The position numbers and the translations under genes were made by a program. The notes under the pieces were generated by a model. The model was not told the origin of the DNA and did not search any database. It saw nothing but the letters and a program-made list of their open reading frames with translations. Shown piece by piece: positions 46,953 through 55,659 of a stretch of 64,000 nt of DNA (the stretch's first letter is position 1; each line of letters opens with the position of its first letter). The stretch is from Acinetobacter pseudolwoffii (GTDB lineage Bacteria; Pseudomonadota; Gammaproteobacteria; Pseudomonadales; Moraxellaceae): positions 404,078 through 468,077 of the forward strand of contig NZ_PHRG01000003.1 in NCBI RefSeq assembly GCF_002803605.1, written 5' to 3'.

Positions 46953-46979
46953 CAAACGCCATCGCCAAGATGGCGTTTG
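46953..46979 (+). terminator. Hairpin after the second DAHP synthase gene
   Basis: CAAACGCCATC / GATGGCGTTTG, 5-base loop. T-run weak (CATTTC), so termination may be partial. Confidence 0.6.
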
Positions 46980-47006
46980 CATTTCTGAACAAGGAAATTT
47001 TATCTG

Positions 47007-47531
47007 ATGAATGATATTGAAACAGCATTAAGCCAGATTGATAATTTTCAGTTTATACATGACCATTTATTTACATCCGGTCAACCGACAACTGAGCAGC
47101 TGCAGCTGATTAAAGAATACGGTGTGTCTACGGTCATCAATGTAGCATTAACAGATAACGACCAATATCTGCCACATGAAGATAAAATTTGCCTTGAGCT
47201 GGGCCTGAACTATATCCAGTTACCGATTTCATGGGAAACCCCTTCAGACAATCAATGTTTACTGGTACTCGAGCTGATCAATCACCTGATTAAGGAACAG
47301 ATGGTCTGGGTACACTGTTCACAAAACTATCATGTCAGCTGTCTGATGTATTTATATCGTCAATACTATATGGACGTGGATCTTCCTACGGCGCATGAAC
47401 ATTTGCATCAAATCTGGGAACCGAATGAAACCTGGACAGGTCTCATGCATGCAGTTGCCCTACAGCTGCAAGGCCGTAAAGCAACCCAGGAACTGGAACG
47501 ATCCCTGATTAATCCAAATTATTTTGTCTGA
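47007..47531 (+). CDS. Dual-specificity-phosphatase-like protein with altered P-loop
   Basis: A 174-residue protein of the PTP-like/DUF442 group (start FTSGQPTTEQLQLIKEYGVS, then VINVALTDN). The P-loop reads VHCSQNYHVS (C104, H109), where the family normally has HCxxNxRxS: the arginine that binds phosphate is His. The catalytic Cys is kept. It is therefore probably a weak or inactive phosphatase, or has changed function. It follows the DAHP synthase gene by 63 bp, with a hairpin between. Confidence 0.8.
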   Translation: MNDIETALSQIDNFQFIHDHLFTSGQPTTEQLQLIKEYGVSTVINVALTDNDQYLPHEDKICLELGLNYIQLPISWETPSDNQCLLVLELINHLIKEQMVWVHCSQNYHVSCLMYLYRQYYMDVDLPTAHEHLHQIWEPNETWTGLMHAVALQLQGRKATQELERSLINPNYFV

Positions 47532-47533
47532 GC

Positions 47534-48031
47534 CTATTTATTATGGCTCAACAGCACGGTTGCCATAGATAGAATACCTTCCTGACGACCGGTAAAACCG
47601 AGCTGCTCAGTGGTAGTGGCTTTAATACTGATTTGAGTGACATCGACATTGAGCACATCTGCGATACTTTGACGCATGGCCAGATTGTGTTTCGCCAGTT
47701 TTGGACGTTCACAGGCGACGGTAATATCAGCATTGTTCAGCTGATAGCCACGATCCAGAATTAACTGATAAACCTGCTTCAACAATACCCGGCTATCCGC
47801 ACCTTTAAAATCCGGATCGGTATCCGGAAAATGCTGGCCAATATCTCCAAGTGCCAACGCGCCCAACAATGCATCACAGAGTGCATGCAGAATCACATCA
47901 CCATCCGAATGTGCTTTCAGACCGTGCGTATGCGGAATTTGAATGCCGGCCAAAGTGACAAACTCACCCTCTTCAAATGCGTGCACATCCAGACCCTGAC
48001 CAATACGAATTTGTGCGATCACCTTATACAT
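47534..48031 (-). CDS. ispF: 2-C-methyl-D-erythritol 2,4-cyclodiphosphate synthase
   Basis: Fifth enzyme of the MEP isoprenoid pathway, 165 residues. The metal ligands are in GQGLDVHAF (D15, H17) and [38 protein letters not shown] and [15 protein letters not shown] complete the signature. The ATG at 48031 has AAAGG too close upstream; a GTG three codons later (position about 48022) is better spaced, so the first residues may not be translated. It converges on the phosphatase-like gene with 2 bp between stops. Confidence 0.94.
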   Translation of the reverse strand: MYKVIAQIRIGQGLDVHAFEEGEFVTLAGIQIPHTHGLKAHSDGDVILHALCDALLGALALGDIGQHFPDTDPDFKGADSRVLLKQVYQLILDRGYQLNNADITVACERPKLAKHNLAMRQSIADVLNVDVTQISIKATTTEQLGFTGRQEGILSMATVLLSHNK

Positions 48032-48122
48032 CCTTTAGAAATAGCCCATTGAAATCTTGTACACTTGCTTTCTATTTCGCTATAGTTAGACCAAGCGTAA
48101 CACAGTGAAAGTATAAGCGATC

Positions 48123-48776
48123 ATGCTACTGAAAACTGATATAAATATGTTGAAAATAATTGGCCTGATGCTCGGCCTGGGGATGATATCTGCGGGTAGT
48201 TCAGCGAACCCACTCGACTGTAACAACGACAGCAAAAAAACAGCGGCCATGAATAAAGTCTGCTCAGTAGCGCTGTCCGAAGCTCGGGAAAAACTCGCTG
48301 ACCAATACTTGACCGCTTTTTTAATTACTGATGCCCCCGTTCGCTTATTGCAAGACACCCAACAGTTATGGGCAAATCGGTTACAGCAATGCAAAACGCT
48401 GGACTGTTTTAAACAGCAGTTTGAATGGCGCCTCGATGATTTAAATATCTATATTTCACTGAATCAAAGCCTAACTCAGCATTATATTAAGTTCGAGCAG
48501 GGACAAATGGCCAAACAGCCTGTGCATATCAAGATTCATCAACTGACTAAAGACCGCATCAAGATTGAAGGTCAGGCCTATCGCAATCCCAATAACCGGG
48601 CCGAAACGCAGACTGTTCCATTTTTAGCCTATACCACGCCTGCAGCAAAAGAACAGATCATGGATAATGAAAATGACTGCCGCTATGAGTTTAACTATAG
48701 TAAAGCGATTCTAGCCGTCAACACTCAGCAAAAAGGTTGTGAACGTTTTACTGGGGTTTATCGCTTATATGATTGA
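48123..48776 (+). CDS. Exported protein of unknown function
   Basis: A 217-residue protein with a signal peptide (LKIIGLMLGLGMISAGSSA, cleavage about residue 28). The mature part has several cysteines (LDCNNDSKK, NKVCSVALS, CKTLDCFKQQ, ENDCRYEF, KGCERF), in accord with disulphide bonds in the periplasm. The N-terminal half (AREKLADQYL ... LLQDTQQLWANRLQQC) resembles LprI-type lysozyme inhibitor domains, but that is a tentative match. An internal ATG at 48147 is an equally possible start. Confidence 0.7.
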   Translation: MLLKTDINMLKIIGLMLGLGMISAGSSANPLDCNNDSKKTAAMNKVCSVALSEAREKLADQYLTAFLITDAPVRLLQDTQQLWANRLQQCKTLDCFKQQFEWRLDDLNIYISLNQSLTQHYIKFEQGQMAKQPVHIKIHQLTKDRIKIEGQAYRNPNNRAETQTVPFLAYTTPAAKEQIMDNENDCRYEFNYSKAILAVNTQQKGCERFTGVYRLYD

Positions 48777-48830
48777 TTCAATTTAAAAAATATTAAAAAC
48801 TTAACCTTATATAAAATGAGAAATTTGATG

Positions 48831-48853
48831 TAAAAAATAGCCCGCATGCGGGC
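48831..48853 (-). terminator. Terminator after dadA
   Basis: Perfect palindrome GCCCGCATGCGGGC followed by TATTTTTT in the minus direction. Confidence 0.7.
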
Positions 48854-48860
48854 CATCAAT

Positions 48861-50105
48861 TTAAGCAGGATAGTATTGAGCAATTTCCTTGCTAATCAGT
48901 GCAGCCGTTGCAGCCGACAAAGTCCAGCCCAGATGACCATGGCCGGTATTATAAAATACCCGCTCATGTTTACCATGGCGCACCACAGGCATCATATTTG
49001 GCATCATCGGGCGTAAGCCAGCCCAAGGTACGACATGCTCGGTACACAGATCAAAGTTACGATTGCTCCAGTCAATCAGTGGTTGAATCCGGTCTGCACG
49101 AATATCCCGGTTATAGCCATTAAACTCGGCGGTTCCTGCGACTCGTAAACGATCCTTACCCAGACGTGACAAGACAATTTTGGCACTTTCATCGAGCAAG
49201 CTGACCCATGGTGCATTGTTTTGGCTCTGTTCATCATTCAGCTGCACGGTAATTGAATAACCTTTGACCGGATAAACATTGACTCGTTCCTCTAAAATCT
49301 CGGCCAATTGATAACTGCCCACACCCGCACACACCACAATGGCATCTGCATTAATTTCCAGAATGTCATCTGTAGAATGATGTACATTTTCAGTACTGGG
49401 TTTGCATTTCACCCGAATATGTTGAGCCTGATGATCGACGGCAAAGACATCTTGGCCAAATTCAAATTTCACGCCTTTTTGCATGCAGGCTTTGGCCAGT
49501 CCTGTACTGAATTTATGAATATCTCCGGTCGCATCGCTCTGGCAGTAAAATCCGGCATAGTAATCGCCTGTTAATGCAGGTTCGATCTGCTTGATTTCCG
49601 CATTGGAAATGGCATTGCGCTCCAGTCCGCCGCTACACAACAGGTCATTGACCTTGATCGCGACATCGTAATCCGTCTTGTTATGATAAAAATGTAAAAT
49701 GCCGCGTTTTTCCAGATCAAAATCAATCTGTTCTGTTTGGGCAATTTCATACAAACGTGCTCTGGCCAATAAAGCCAAACGTACAGTCTCTCGGGTATTG
49801 GCTTCATAATGTTTGATATTTCCCAAAAATTCCATGAGCCAACTATATTTATGCACACTAAAAGAAGGATTGAGCAAAAGTGGTGCAGTTTTTTGAGACA
49901 TCCATTTGATACCTTTGAGTACCGTAGCTTTCTGGTTCCATACTTCGGCATTACAGGCTGAAAGCTGGCCGCCATTGGCAAAAGAAGTTTCCATGGCCGG
50001 ATAGAGATGTCGATCTATCACAGTCACCTGATAGCCTGCCAAAGCAAGCTCATACGCTGTGGTTACCCCAGTAATACCCGCCCCAATCACCACGACATGA
50101 CGCAT
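48861..50105 (-). CDS. dadA: D-amino acid dehydrogenase / glycine-oxidase-like FAD enzyme
   Basis: A 414-residue FAD-dependent amine oxidoreductase. The FAD motif is VVVIGAGITGVTTAYELA at the N-terminus. The sequence ERRxxxHRDTxx-like PAMETSFANGGQLSACNAEV and GYSITVQL, VPWAGLRPMMPNMMPVV and NTGHGHLGWTLSAATAAL match DadA, which deaminates D-amino acids to keto acids. I start at 50105, after the strong AGGAGG; a frame to 50141 has no ribosome site. A tandem glycine riboswitch lies in its leader, which suggests glycine is a substrate or signal, in accord with a DadA/glycine oxidase role. Confidence 0.88.
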   Translation of the reverse strand: MRHVVVIGAGITGVTTAYELALAGYQVTVIDRHLYPAMETSFANGGQLSACNAEVWNQKATVLKGIKWMSQKTAPLLLNPSFSVHKYSWLMEFLGNIKHYEANTRETVRLALLARARLYEIAQTEQIDFDLEKRGILHFYHNKTDYDVAIKVNDLLCSGGLERNAISNAEIKQIEPALTGDYYAGFYCQSDATGDIHKFSTGLAKACMQKGVKFEFGQDVFAVDHQAQHIRVKCKPSTENVHHSTDDILEINADAIVVCAGVGSYQLAEILEERVNVYPVKGYSITVQLNDEQSQNNAPWVSLLDESAKIVLSRLGKDRLRVAGTAEFNGYNRDIRADRIQPLIDWSNRNFDLCTEHVVPWAGLRPMMPNMMPVVRHGKHERVFYNTGHGHLGWTLSAATAALISKEIAQYYPA

Positions 50106-50140
50106 AGACACCTCCTTGATTATATTGATGTCTTTTCCCA

Positions 50141-50323
50141 TCTGTCATGTGTACCTGAGAGCTTCGGTCGCTGCATTGCACATCAATGCGAGCACCTTCC
50201 CCTTCGGTGAGTGATTGAACACTTCTCTCCAGAGTTTTTATCCATTATCACAGTCCTTTTGCCTGAGAGTTTCCTGGGAACTTGCTCCTTCGGCGAATGC
50301 AGAAGCATTTCTCTCCTGCAATA
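50141..50323 (-). promoter_or_regulatory. Tandem glycine riboswitch upstream of dadA
   Basis: Minus strand. Aptamer 1 shows GGAGAG, CGCCGAAGGAGCAA and ACTCTCAGGCAAAAGGAC; aptamer 2 shows CTGGAGAGA, CACCGAAGGGGAAGG and AGCTCTCAGGT. The two are joined by a short linker, as in gcvT-type tandem riboswitches. No terminator follows, so control may be at translation of dadA. The 50324-50658 stretch before it has no gene, only one GCTTAGGCTATT repeat. Confidence 0.88.
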
Positions 50324-50570
50324 ATGTTTTATTATCATGAGCAATTTATATACCATTTTATTCAATAAGACAGTTTTTATTTATGTGAGTTCACGTGAAT
50401 CAATTTGTAATTACTGTTCCGAATTAAACTGAGTTATTGCTGCTGACTGATATTGCCCATCTACCAAATTTTTAGATTTCACTTTTGCTCTATTCAGCGA
50501 GATACAACAGATTCTAAACTTTATAAGATTTTAGGATTGATTTGATTTTGGCGCTTAAATAGAACCTTTA

Positions 50571-50593
50571 TTGCTTAGGCTATTTTAATGGTT
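50571..50593 (+). repeat. Copy of the CTTAGGCTATT repeat
   Basis: TTGCTTAGGCTATTTTAATG then GTT, one mismatch to the copy at 32356-32378. It lies in the gap between the riboswitch and the AEC transporter gene. Confidence 0.5.
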
Positions 50594-50658
50594 CAAAGCA
50601 TAGAGAGTTTAAATTCAGGATTTAGATCTTATATCATCTATTTGAGAATCAAGGAATT

Positions 50659-51567
50659 TTAAATAATCCAGGAAAGTACCAATATTAAGCTTCCCGCCGC
50701 TACGACGGTTTGTACACTAATAATGCTCGCCATTAACTGGCTATCGCCGCCATATACCCGGGTTAACACATAAGACGCTGAGGCAGTAGGTAAGGCAAAG
50801 AACAATACCAATACTTGCGTGGTGAATGCATCAATCTGGAAAATTTTACAGACTAAAAATGCAATCAGCGGCATTCCAAACAGGCGACCAAAGGTCATCA
50901 GACTGAGTGGCAATACATCTCGCTGAAAGCCCTGAAACTTTAAGGCTGCTCCTACACACATCAGACCGAGTGGCAAACTGCATAGTGCAATCTGTTTAAG
51001 AAATTGCTCTGCTCCTGCCCAGAGTGCCAAACCGGAAAGATTAAACACACCACCCACCATACAGCCTAAAATTAATGGATTTTTAGACAAATCCAGAATG
51101 ATTTTTTTCAGCTGCATATCGTGACTGCGGGTAAATGCCAGTACCGATAAGATATTCACCAAAGGAATACACAACACCATGATCACAGCGAAGATGGTCA
51201 TGCCCTGCTGATGAAATAAGCTACTGACCGCAGCAAGTCCAATATAGGTATTGAAGCGCAACAAGCCCTGAACATAGACGCCAAAACGCGCATAAGATAT
51301 CTGGTACATATGGCGCAACATATACAGTGCGATACTGACCACGATCATGATACTAAATACCACCAGTACCACATCCTGAATCACATTCATCTGAATCTTG
51401 GCAGTGGCCAGATTTAAAAATAACATCACTGGAAACAGTGCATAATAATTTAACTTTTCTGCACCGCGCCAAAAGTCTTCACTCAACCATTGCCCATGCT
51501 TAAGCAAATAGCCAAAGCTGATCAAGCCAATAAGAGGAAATAAAGAAGTTAAAATAATTTGCAGCAT
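50659..51567 (-). CDS. AEC (auxin efflux carrier) family transporter
   Basis: A 302-residue membrane protein with about ten helices of the AEC family (ILTSLFPLIGLISFGYLLKH at the start, FALPTASASYVLTRVYGGD near the end). Bacterial members carry malate, malonate or similar anions; the substrate here is not known. Its stop lies about 335 bp before the glycine riboswitch, so it is not under that control. Confidence 0.85.
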   Translation of the reverse strand: MLQIILTSLFPLIGLISFGYLLKHGQWLSEDFWRGAEKLNYYALFPVMLFLNLATAKIQMNVIQDVVLVVFSIMIVVSIALYMLRHMYQISYARFGVYVQGLLRFNTYIGLAAVSSLFHQQGMTIFAVIMVLCIPLVNILSVLAFTRSHDMQLKKIILDLSKNPLILGCMVGGVFNLSGLALWAGAEQFLKQIALCSLPLGLMCVGAALKFQGFQRDVLPLSLMTFGRLFGMPLIAFLVCKIFQIDAFTTQVLVLFFALPTASASYVLTRVYGGDSQLMASIISVQTVVAAGSLILVLSWII

Positions 51568-51694
51568 GTGCCATCCTGGTCTGTTTCCCGTCTATTTTTC
51601 AACACCCTTTAGACGGTGCACAAAAACTAGCATATTTAGTGGCTGTTTCACCAATTAATTTAAGAAGTAAAATGCTTGAATTTTCATCAACTCA

Positions 51695-52214
51695 TTATAT
51701 TGATCTGATCATTTTTTCTAAAATCAGTAAATGTAATGGAATCAAAGGCTCTCCGACATTTTGATCTAGTGGATATGCCTCGATCTTTTCAGTCAGCTGA
51801 TAGCCCCGGCGCTGATAATAAGCAATCAATTCTGTACGGACATTCAATACTGACATGCGAATCACTTTCTTCTGATACGTTTCAAGAATATAAGACTCAG
51901 CAAAATCTAGTAACTGCTTTCCATAACCTGAGTTTTGTTGGTCTGGATCAATGGCAAAACTTCCAATTTCCATAGAGTCATCGAATTCAGTCAGCCCAAT
52001 ACAGCCAATGATCTGATCATGATTCTCTAATACAAAAAGCTTAACGTTGCTCTGCACCAAGAGACTCACTACTTGATCACGATTGATCCGTTGACCAGCA
52101 ACCATCTTATGTTCATGTGTCCCAGCCATGATTGGAACGATAAGCTGTGTTGATCAATACAACAATGTTCTGGATATCTGTAGTTTTTGCCAAGCGAATA
52201 TTGTTATTTTTCAT
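51695..52214 (-). pseudogene. GNAT acetyltransferase gene, frameshifted
   Basis: The C-terminal 144 residues (51695-52129) hold the acetyl-CoA motif PDQQNSGYGKQLLDFAE and NVRTELIAYYQRRGYQLTEK. The N-terminal part is in another frame: from ATG 52214 it reads NNIRLAKTTDIQNIVVLINT then AYRSNHGWDT and stops. Joining the frames by dropping one T (position 52115 on the plus strand is a) gives GWDTEHKMVAGQR, which fits the usual GWTTExxxxxGQR of this family. The gene is therefore broken by a +1 frameshift, or the assembly has an error there. Confidence 0.8.
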
Positions 52215-52225
52215 TATATAAATAT

Positions 52226-52250
52226 AAAAAAAGCCAGACCGAAGTCTGAC
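52226..52250 (-). terminator. Terminator upstream of the GNAT pseudogene, after aroC
   Basis: GTCAGAC / GTCTGGC (one G-U) with a TTCG loop, then TTTTTTT in the minus direction, 33 bp past the aroC stop. Confidence 0.8.
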
Positions 52251-52282
52251 TCTAATCGTATCCGCTTCAGATGAAAAGCGAA

Positions 52283-53377
52283 TTATTTTGGTTCAATCGG
52301 CTCAAAAGGCGCAACTACATCGGCATTTTGCGCACGATGACGCATAAAGTGATCCATCAGCACAATCGCCAGCATCGCTTCTGCAATTGGTGTCGCACGC
52401 ACGCCCACGCAAGGATCATGACGGCCTTTGGTCAACACGTCTGTATCTTCACGATCGATATTAATGGTTTTACCCGGAGTAGTGATTGAAGCCGTTGGTT
52501 TCAGTGCAATCGCGACACGAATGTCCTGACCACTAGAAATACCGCCTAAAATACCACCGGCATGGTTTGCCAGAAAACCGTCTGTTGTTAACTCATCACG
52601 TGTTTCATGACCAAATTGCTCAGCGACGCTAAAACCATCGCCAATTTCAACGCCTTTGACCGCGTTAATCGACATCATGGCATGCGCAATATCTGCATCT
52701 AAACGATCGAAGACCGGTTCACCCCAACCCACAGGTACTTTAGACGCAATAATTTCAAGTTTTGCACCGCAGCTGGTGCCTTGTTCACGTAGTGAAGTCA
52801 CGAGCGCTTCAAAACGTGGCACGGCATCAGCATCACCACAGAAGAATGGATTATTTGGCACTTCATTCCAGTCCAGTTTTTCTGCTTTTTCAGTACCAAT
52901 TTGTGTGACATGGCCACGAATTTCAATGCCAAATTTCTCTAACAGGAATTTCTTGGCAATGGCACCCGCTGCCACACGCATCGCTGTTTCACGCGCGCTT
53001 GAGCGGCCACCACCACGATAATCACGGAAACCGTACTTCTGGGTATAGGTATAGTCTGCATGACCCGGACGGAAAGTTTGCGCGATATTGCCATAATCTT
53101 TCGATTTCTGATCCGTATTACGAATCAAGAGCCCGATCGATGTTCCAGTGGTTTTACCCTCAAACACACCAGAAATAATTTCTACTTCATCCGGCTCTTT
53201 ACGCTGGGTGGCAAATTTCGATGTACCCGGCTTACGACGGTCCAAATCTTTTTGCAAATCGGCTTCACACAGCTCAATGCCCGGTGGAACCCCATCAACG
53301 ATGGCCATCAGGCCCACACCGTGAGATTCACCACAAGTCGTCACACGGAACAGTTGCCCTATACTATTACCTGCCAT
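52283..53377 (-). CDS. aroC: Chorismate synthase
   Basis: Converts EPSP to chorismate with reduced FMN; last step of the shikimate trunk. The 364-residue protein has [70 protein letters not shown] and the late GGISSGQDI. The longer frame to 53470 is rejected: AAGGAGT sits 8 bases before the ATG at 53377 and the protein begins as in the family. It lies 13 bp after prmB on the same strand, a common pair in Acinetobacter-like genomes. Confidence 0.96.
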   Translation of the reverse strand: MAGNSIGQLFRVTTCGESHGVGLMAIVDGVPPGIELCEADLQKDLDRRKPGTSKFATQRKEPDEVEIISGVFEGKTTGTSIGLLIRNTDQKSKDYGNIAQTFRPGHADYTYTQKYGFRDYRGGGRSSARETAMRVAAGAIAKKFLLEKFGIEIRGHVTQIGTEKAEKLDWNEVPNNPFFCGDADAVPRFEALVTSLREQGTSCGAKLEIIASKVPVGWGEPVFDRLDADIAHAMMSINAVKGVEIGDGFSVAEQFGHETRDELTTDGFLANHAGGILGGISSGQDIRVAIALKPTASITTPGKTINIDREDTDVLTKGRHDPCVGVRATPIAEAMLAIVLMDHFMRHRAQNADVVAPFEPIEPK

Positions 53378-53390
53378 GTCACACGACTCC

Positions 53391-54422
53391 TTATGCTTGA
53401 ATAGACTGAATGAATAAATCGCGGTAAGTACGGCATTGCTGTGCAGTGAGTGCAAAGATACCTGAACCACCTTTCTGGAATTGTAACCAGTAGAAATCGA
53501 CTGAATTGAAGTTCTGTTTCATCGCCCATTCCGAGTTACCGACTTCAATGACAATAAGACCGTCTTCAGTCAGGTAATCTGCAGCTTGTGCCAACATTTT
53601 ACGTACAAGGTCCAAACCATCCTGACCCGCAGCCAATGCCATTTCAGGTTCGTGATGGAACTCATCGGGAAGATCAGCCATATCTTCTGCATCCACATAT
53701 GGTGGGTTCGATACGATTAAATCATATTGATTTTCAGCAGGAATTTTTTCGAACAGGTCAGACTCAAGCAAGGCCACATTAAACTGTTGGTTATGATGTT
53801 CACAGTTAATTTGTGCTACTTCTAAAGCATCCTTAGATAAATCAGTGGCATCGACTTCGGCTTCCGGAAAAGCATAAGCCAGAGCAATCGCGATACAACC
53901 TGAACCTGTACACATATCTAAAATACGGCGAGGCATTTTTGGATCTGGATTTTCAGGTAGATTGTTTACCCCTTCACGCGCCTGATAATTTTCATCCAGG
54001 CAGTAAGGTGCAAAACGGTTCTGAATCAGTTCAGCAATCGGTGAACGTGGAATCAGTACACGCTCATCCACGTAATAAGGTTTATCGTCAAAGTAGGCTA
54101 AATTCAATAAATATGAAGTTGGCATACGCTCATTGATACGGCGCTCCAACAATCCTAAAAATTCAGCTTTTTCACTTGGGAGTAATTTTGCATCGAGAAT
54201 TTCAGCATCCGCTTTCCATTCCAATGACATGCTTTGTAATACCAATGCTGAACTTTCAGCAAAATAATCTTCTGTACCTTGGCCTAAGTGCGCATCATAT
54301 TGACGTAATGCTGTCACACCAAAGCGGATAAAATCACGAATTGTGCTTAGGTTTTCAGCGGCTTCCTGAATATGTTCAGGGCTAATAGTCGGTCGATCCA
54401 CGTAGGGCGTCTCCAAGGTCAT
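53391..54422 (-). CDS. prmB: 50S ribosomal protein L3 N5-glutamine methyltransferase
   Basis: A 343-residue S-adenosylmethionine-dependent enzyme that methylates a glutamine in ribosomal protein L3. The SAM site is [20 protein letters not shown] (about 172) and the catalytic motif [14 protein letters not shown] (about 235). [15 protein letters not shown] and the N-terminal [20 protein letters not shown] distinguish PrmB from PrmC. It is followed at 13 bp by aroC. Confidence 0.94.
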   Translation of the reverse strand: MTLETPYVDRPTISPEHIQEAAENLSTIRDFIRFGVTALRQYDAHLGQGTEDYFAESSALVLQSMSLEWKADAEILDAKLLPSEKAEFLGLLERRINERMPTSYLLNLAYFDDKPYYVDERVLIPRSPIAELIQNRFAPYCLDENYQAREGVNNLPENPDPKMPRRILDMCTGSGCIAIALAYAFPEAEVDATDLSKDALEVAQINCEHHNQQFNVALLESDLFEKIPAENQYDLIVSNPPYVDAEDMADLPDEFHHEPEMALAAGQDGLDLVRKMLAQAADYLTEDGLIVIEVGNSEWAMKQNFNSVDFYWLQFQKGGSGIFALTAQQCRTYRDLFIQSIQA

Positions 54423-54479
54423 TTTTTTAAACGCCTTATGATACCTTGTTTTGCCTGCTTTTATAATGCTAAAAGTATG

Positions 54480-54530
54480 AAAAACACGAATTCTCTAGGC
54501 TCATAAAAATGATAAAATTCGTGTTTTTTT
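54480..54530 (-). terminator. Hairpin before prmB, after the LprI-like gene
   Basis: AAAACACGAATT / AATTCGTGTTTT with a long loop. In the minus direction it follows the LprI-like gene and would end its transcript. Confidence 0.5.
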
Positions 54531-54604
54531 ACCCAATCCTCAACCTGTCATTCTAGTTTTTTAGAGCAAGTTCAGACGATTCAAACTATGCCTCATGTAT
54601 TGAT

Positions 54605-54991
54605 TTATCGTGAACCTGGTGCATAAGAGCGGGATTGATAAAGATTTGCCTGATCCATAATCAAGGCCAGCATACATTGACCTTGTTGCTGTTTGGCATA
54701 TTTCCCAGACACTCTTAAATTACATTGCTGCGACAGTTTACGTTCCCAAAGCACATGCTGACTGCGGATGGCCGCGGTCTGATTCGGATTCAGCTTTAGA
54801 TAATTTTTATAGCTTTTCTTCAGACGTTTGTTGTGTAGTTTCAGCTCTTTCTTTAGGCATTTCTCTGCTTTAGCGGTATTACCATAACTAAAGTTCATAC
54901 ACTGCGAATATTCCTTGGAATATCCTACAGCAGCCTGAGTCTGAACTGCACTACCCGCAAAAACTGCAACCAAAAACCATGCAAGACGCAT
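54605..54991 (-). CDS. LprI-like (DUF1311) exported protein
   Basis: A 128-residue secreted protein. It has a signal peptide (RLAWFLVAVFAGSAVQTQA, cleavage about residue 20) and the conserved pattern of the LprI lysozyme-inhibitor family: YSQCMNFSYG, KAEKCLKKELKLHNKRLKKS, SQHVLWERKLSQQC and QGQCMLALIMDQ. The pairs of cysteines match the family. It may bind lysozyme in the periplasm, but this is not certain. I start at 54991 with AAGGGGA upstream; the frame continues to 55039. Confidence 0.82.
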   Translation of the reverse strand: MRLAWFLVAVFAGSAVQTQAAVGYSKEYSQCMNFSYGNTAKAEKCLKKELKLHNKRLKKSYKNYLKLNPNQTAAIRSQHVLWERKLSQQCNLRVSGKYAKQQQGQCMLALIMDQANLYQSRSYAPGSR

Positions 54992-55190
54992 AAAATCCCC
55001 TTTACCTAAACTGGTATAATTCCAATAAATGTTTAACAATCAATATTGTTTAAATTATCCATGAATATTAACGCAGTCCTTGCAAAAATCCTATGTATTT
55101 CTCCGGCAGCAAATTAAACAGTTGTGCAATTGAAAACTGGCATATCACCCACATATAATCCGAATTAAATCTTCAAACGAGCCCGGTCCT

Positions 55191-55499
55191 ATGAGCTATA
55201 AGCACAATAATCTTATGGCGATGCGCCAAAATTACTGGAATGACCAGGTTTCCGGTCAGGTGCAGCAAGAAAAAGTATTTTTGCAGTCAACTTTAATCCA
55301 GCATGGTGTATTTAGCAGTGCCACACTGGACGATGCCAAATATCTGTTTTTTGGTTTGCCAAGTATTGTGATTGTAAAAGGCTATGCTTTGGGCTTTATG
55401 CACGACAGTGTCCAGCACCTGATTCATCAACATATTCAAACAAATAAACAACAGTTACAACAACGATCTGAATTAAAAATCCAATTTCAAATGGCATAA
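55191..55499 (+). CDS. Conserved hypothetical protein
   Basis: A 102-residue protein, unknown to me. There is no signal peptide. A central hydrophobic patch (YLFFGLPSIVIVKGYALGFM) is followed by a Gln-rich tail (HIQTNKQQLQQRSEL). It stands alone in a gap between the LprI-like gene and an AarF-family gene. Confidence 0.6.
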   Translation: MSYKHNNLMAMRQNYWNDQVSGQVQQEKVFLQSTLIQHGVFSSATLDDAKYLFFGLPSIVIVKGYALGFMHDSVQHLIHQHIQTNKQQLQQRSELKIQFQMA

Positions 55500-55659
55500 T
55501 GCCCTGTCTAAACTGATACAGGCTGGTGAATAAATGAAAGCTTGCCTAGCTTTTACTATGAATTCAGCGGCTTAAACTTTTTTAATACGTGCAGAAGCGC
55601 TAATATCCCCTACAATGATTTATTCTGCTTCATGCTGATGATGAAAGGATTGAGTTTAC

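Noticed and set aside
50183..50365. 60-codon minus-strand frame before dadA
   Set aside because: It runs through the glycine riboswitch RNA and only reflects its structure.
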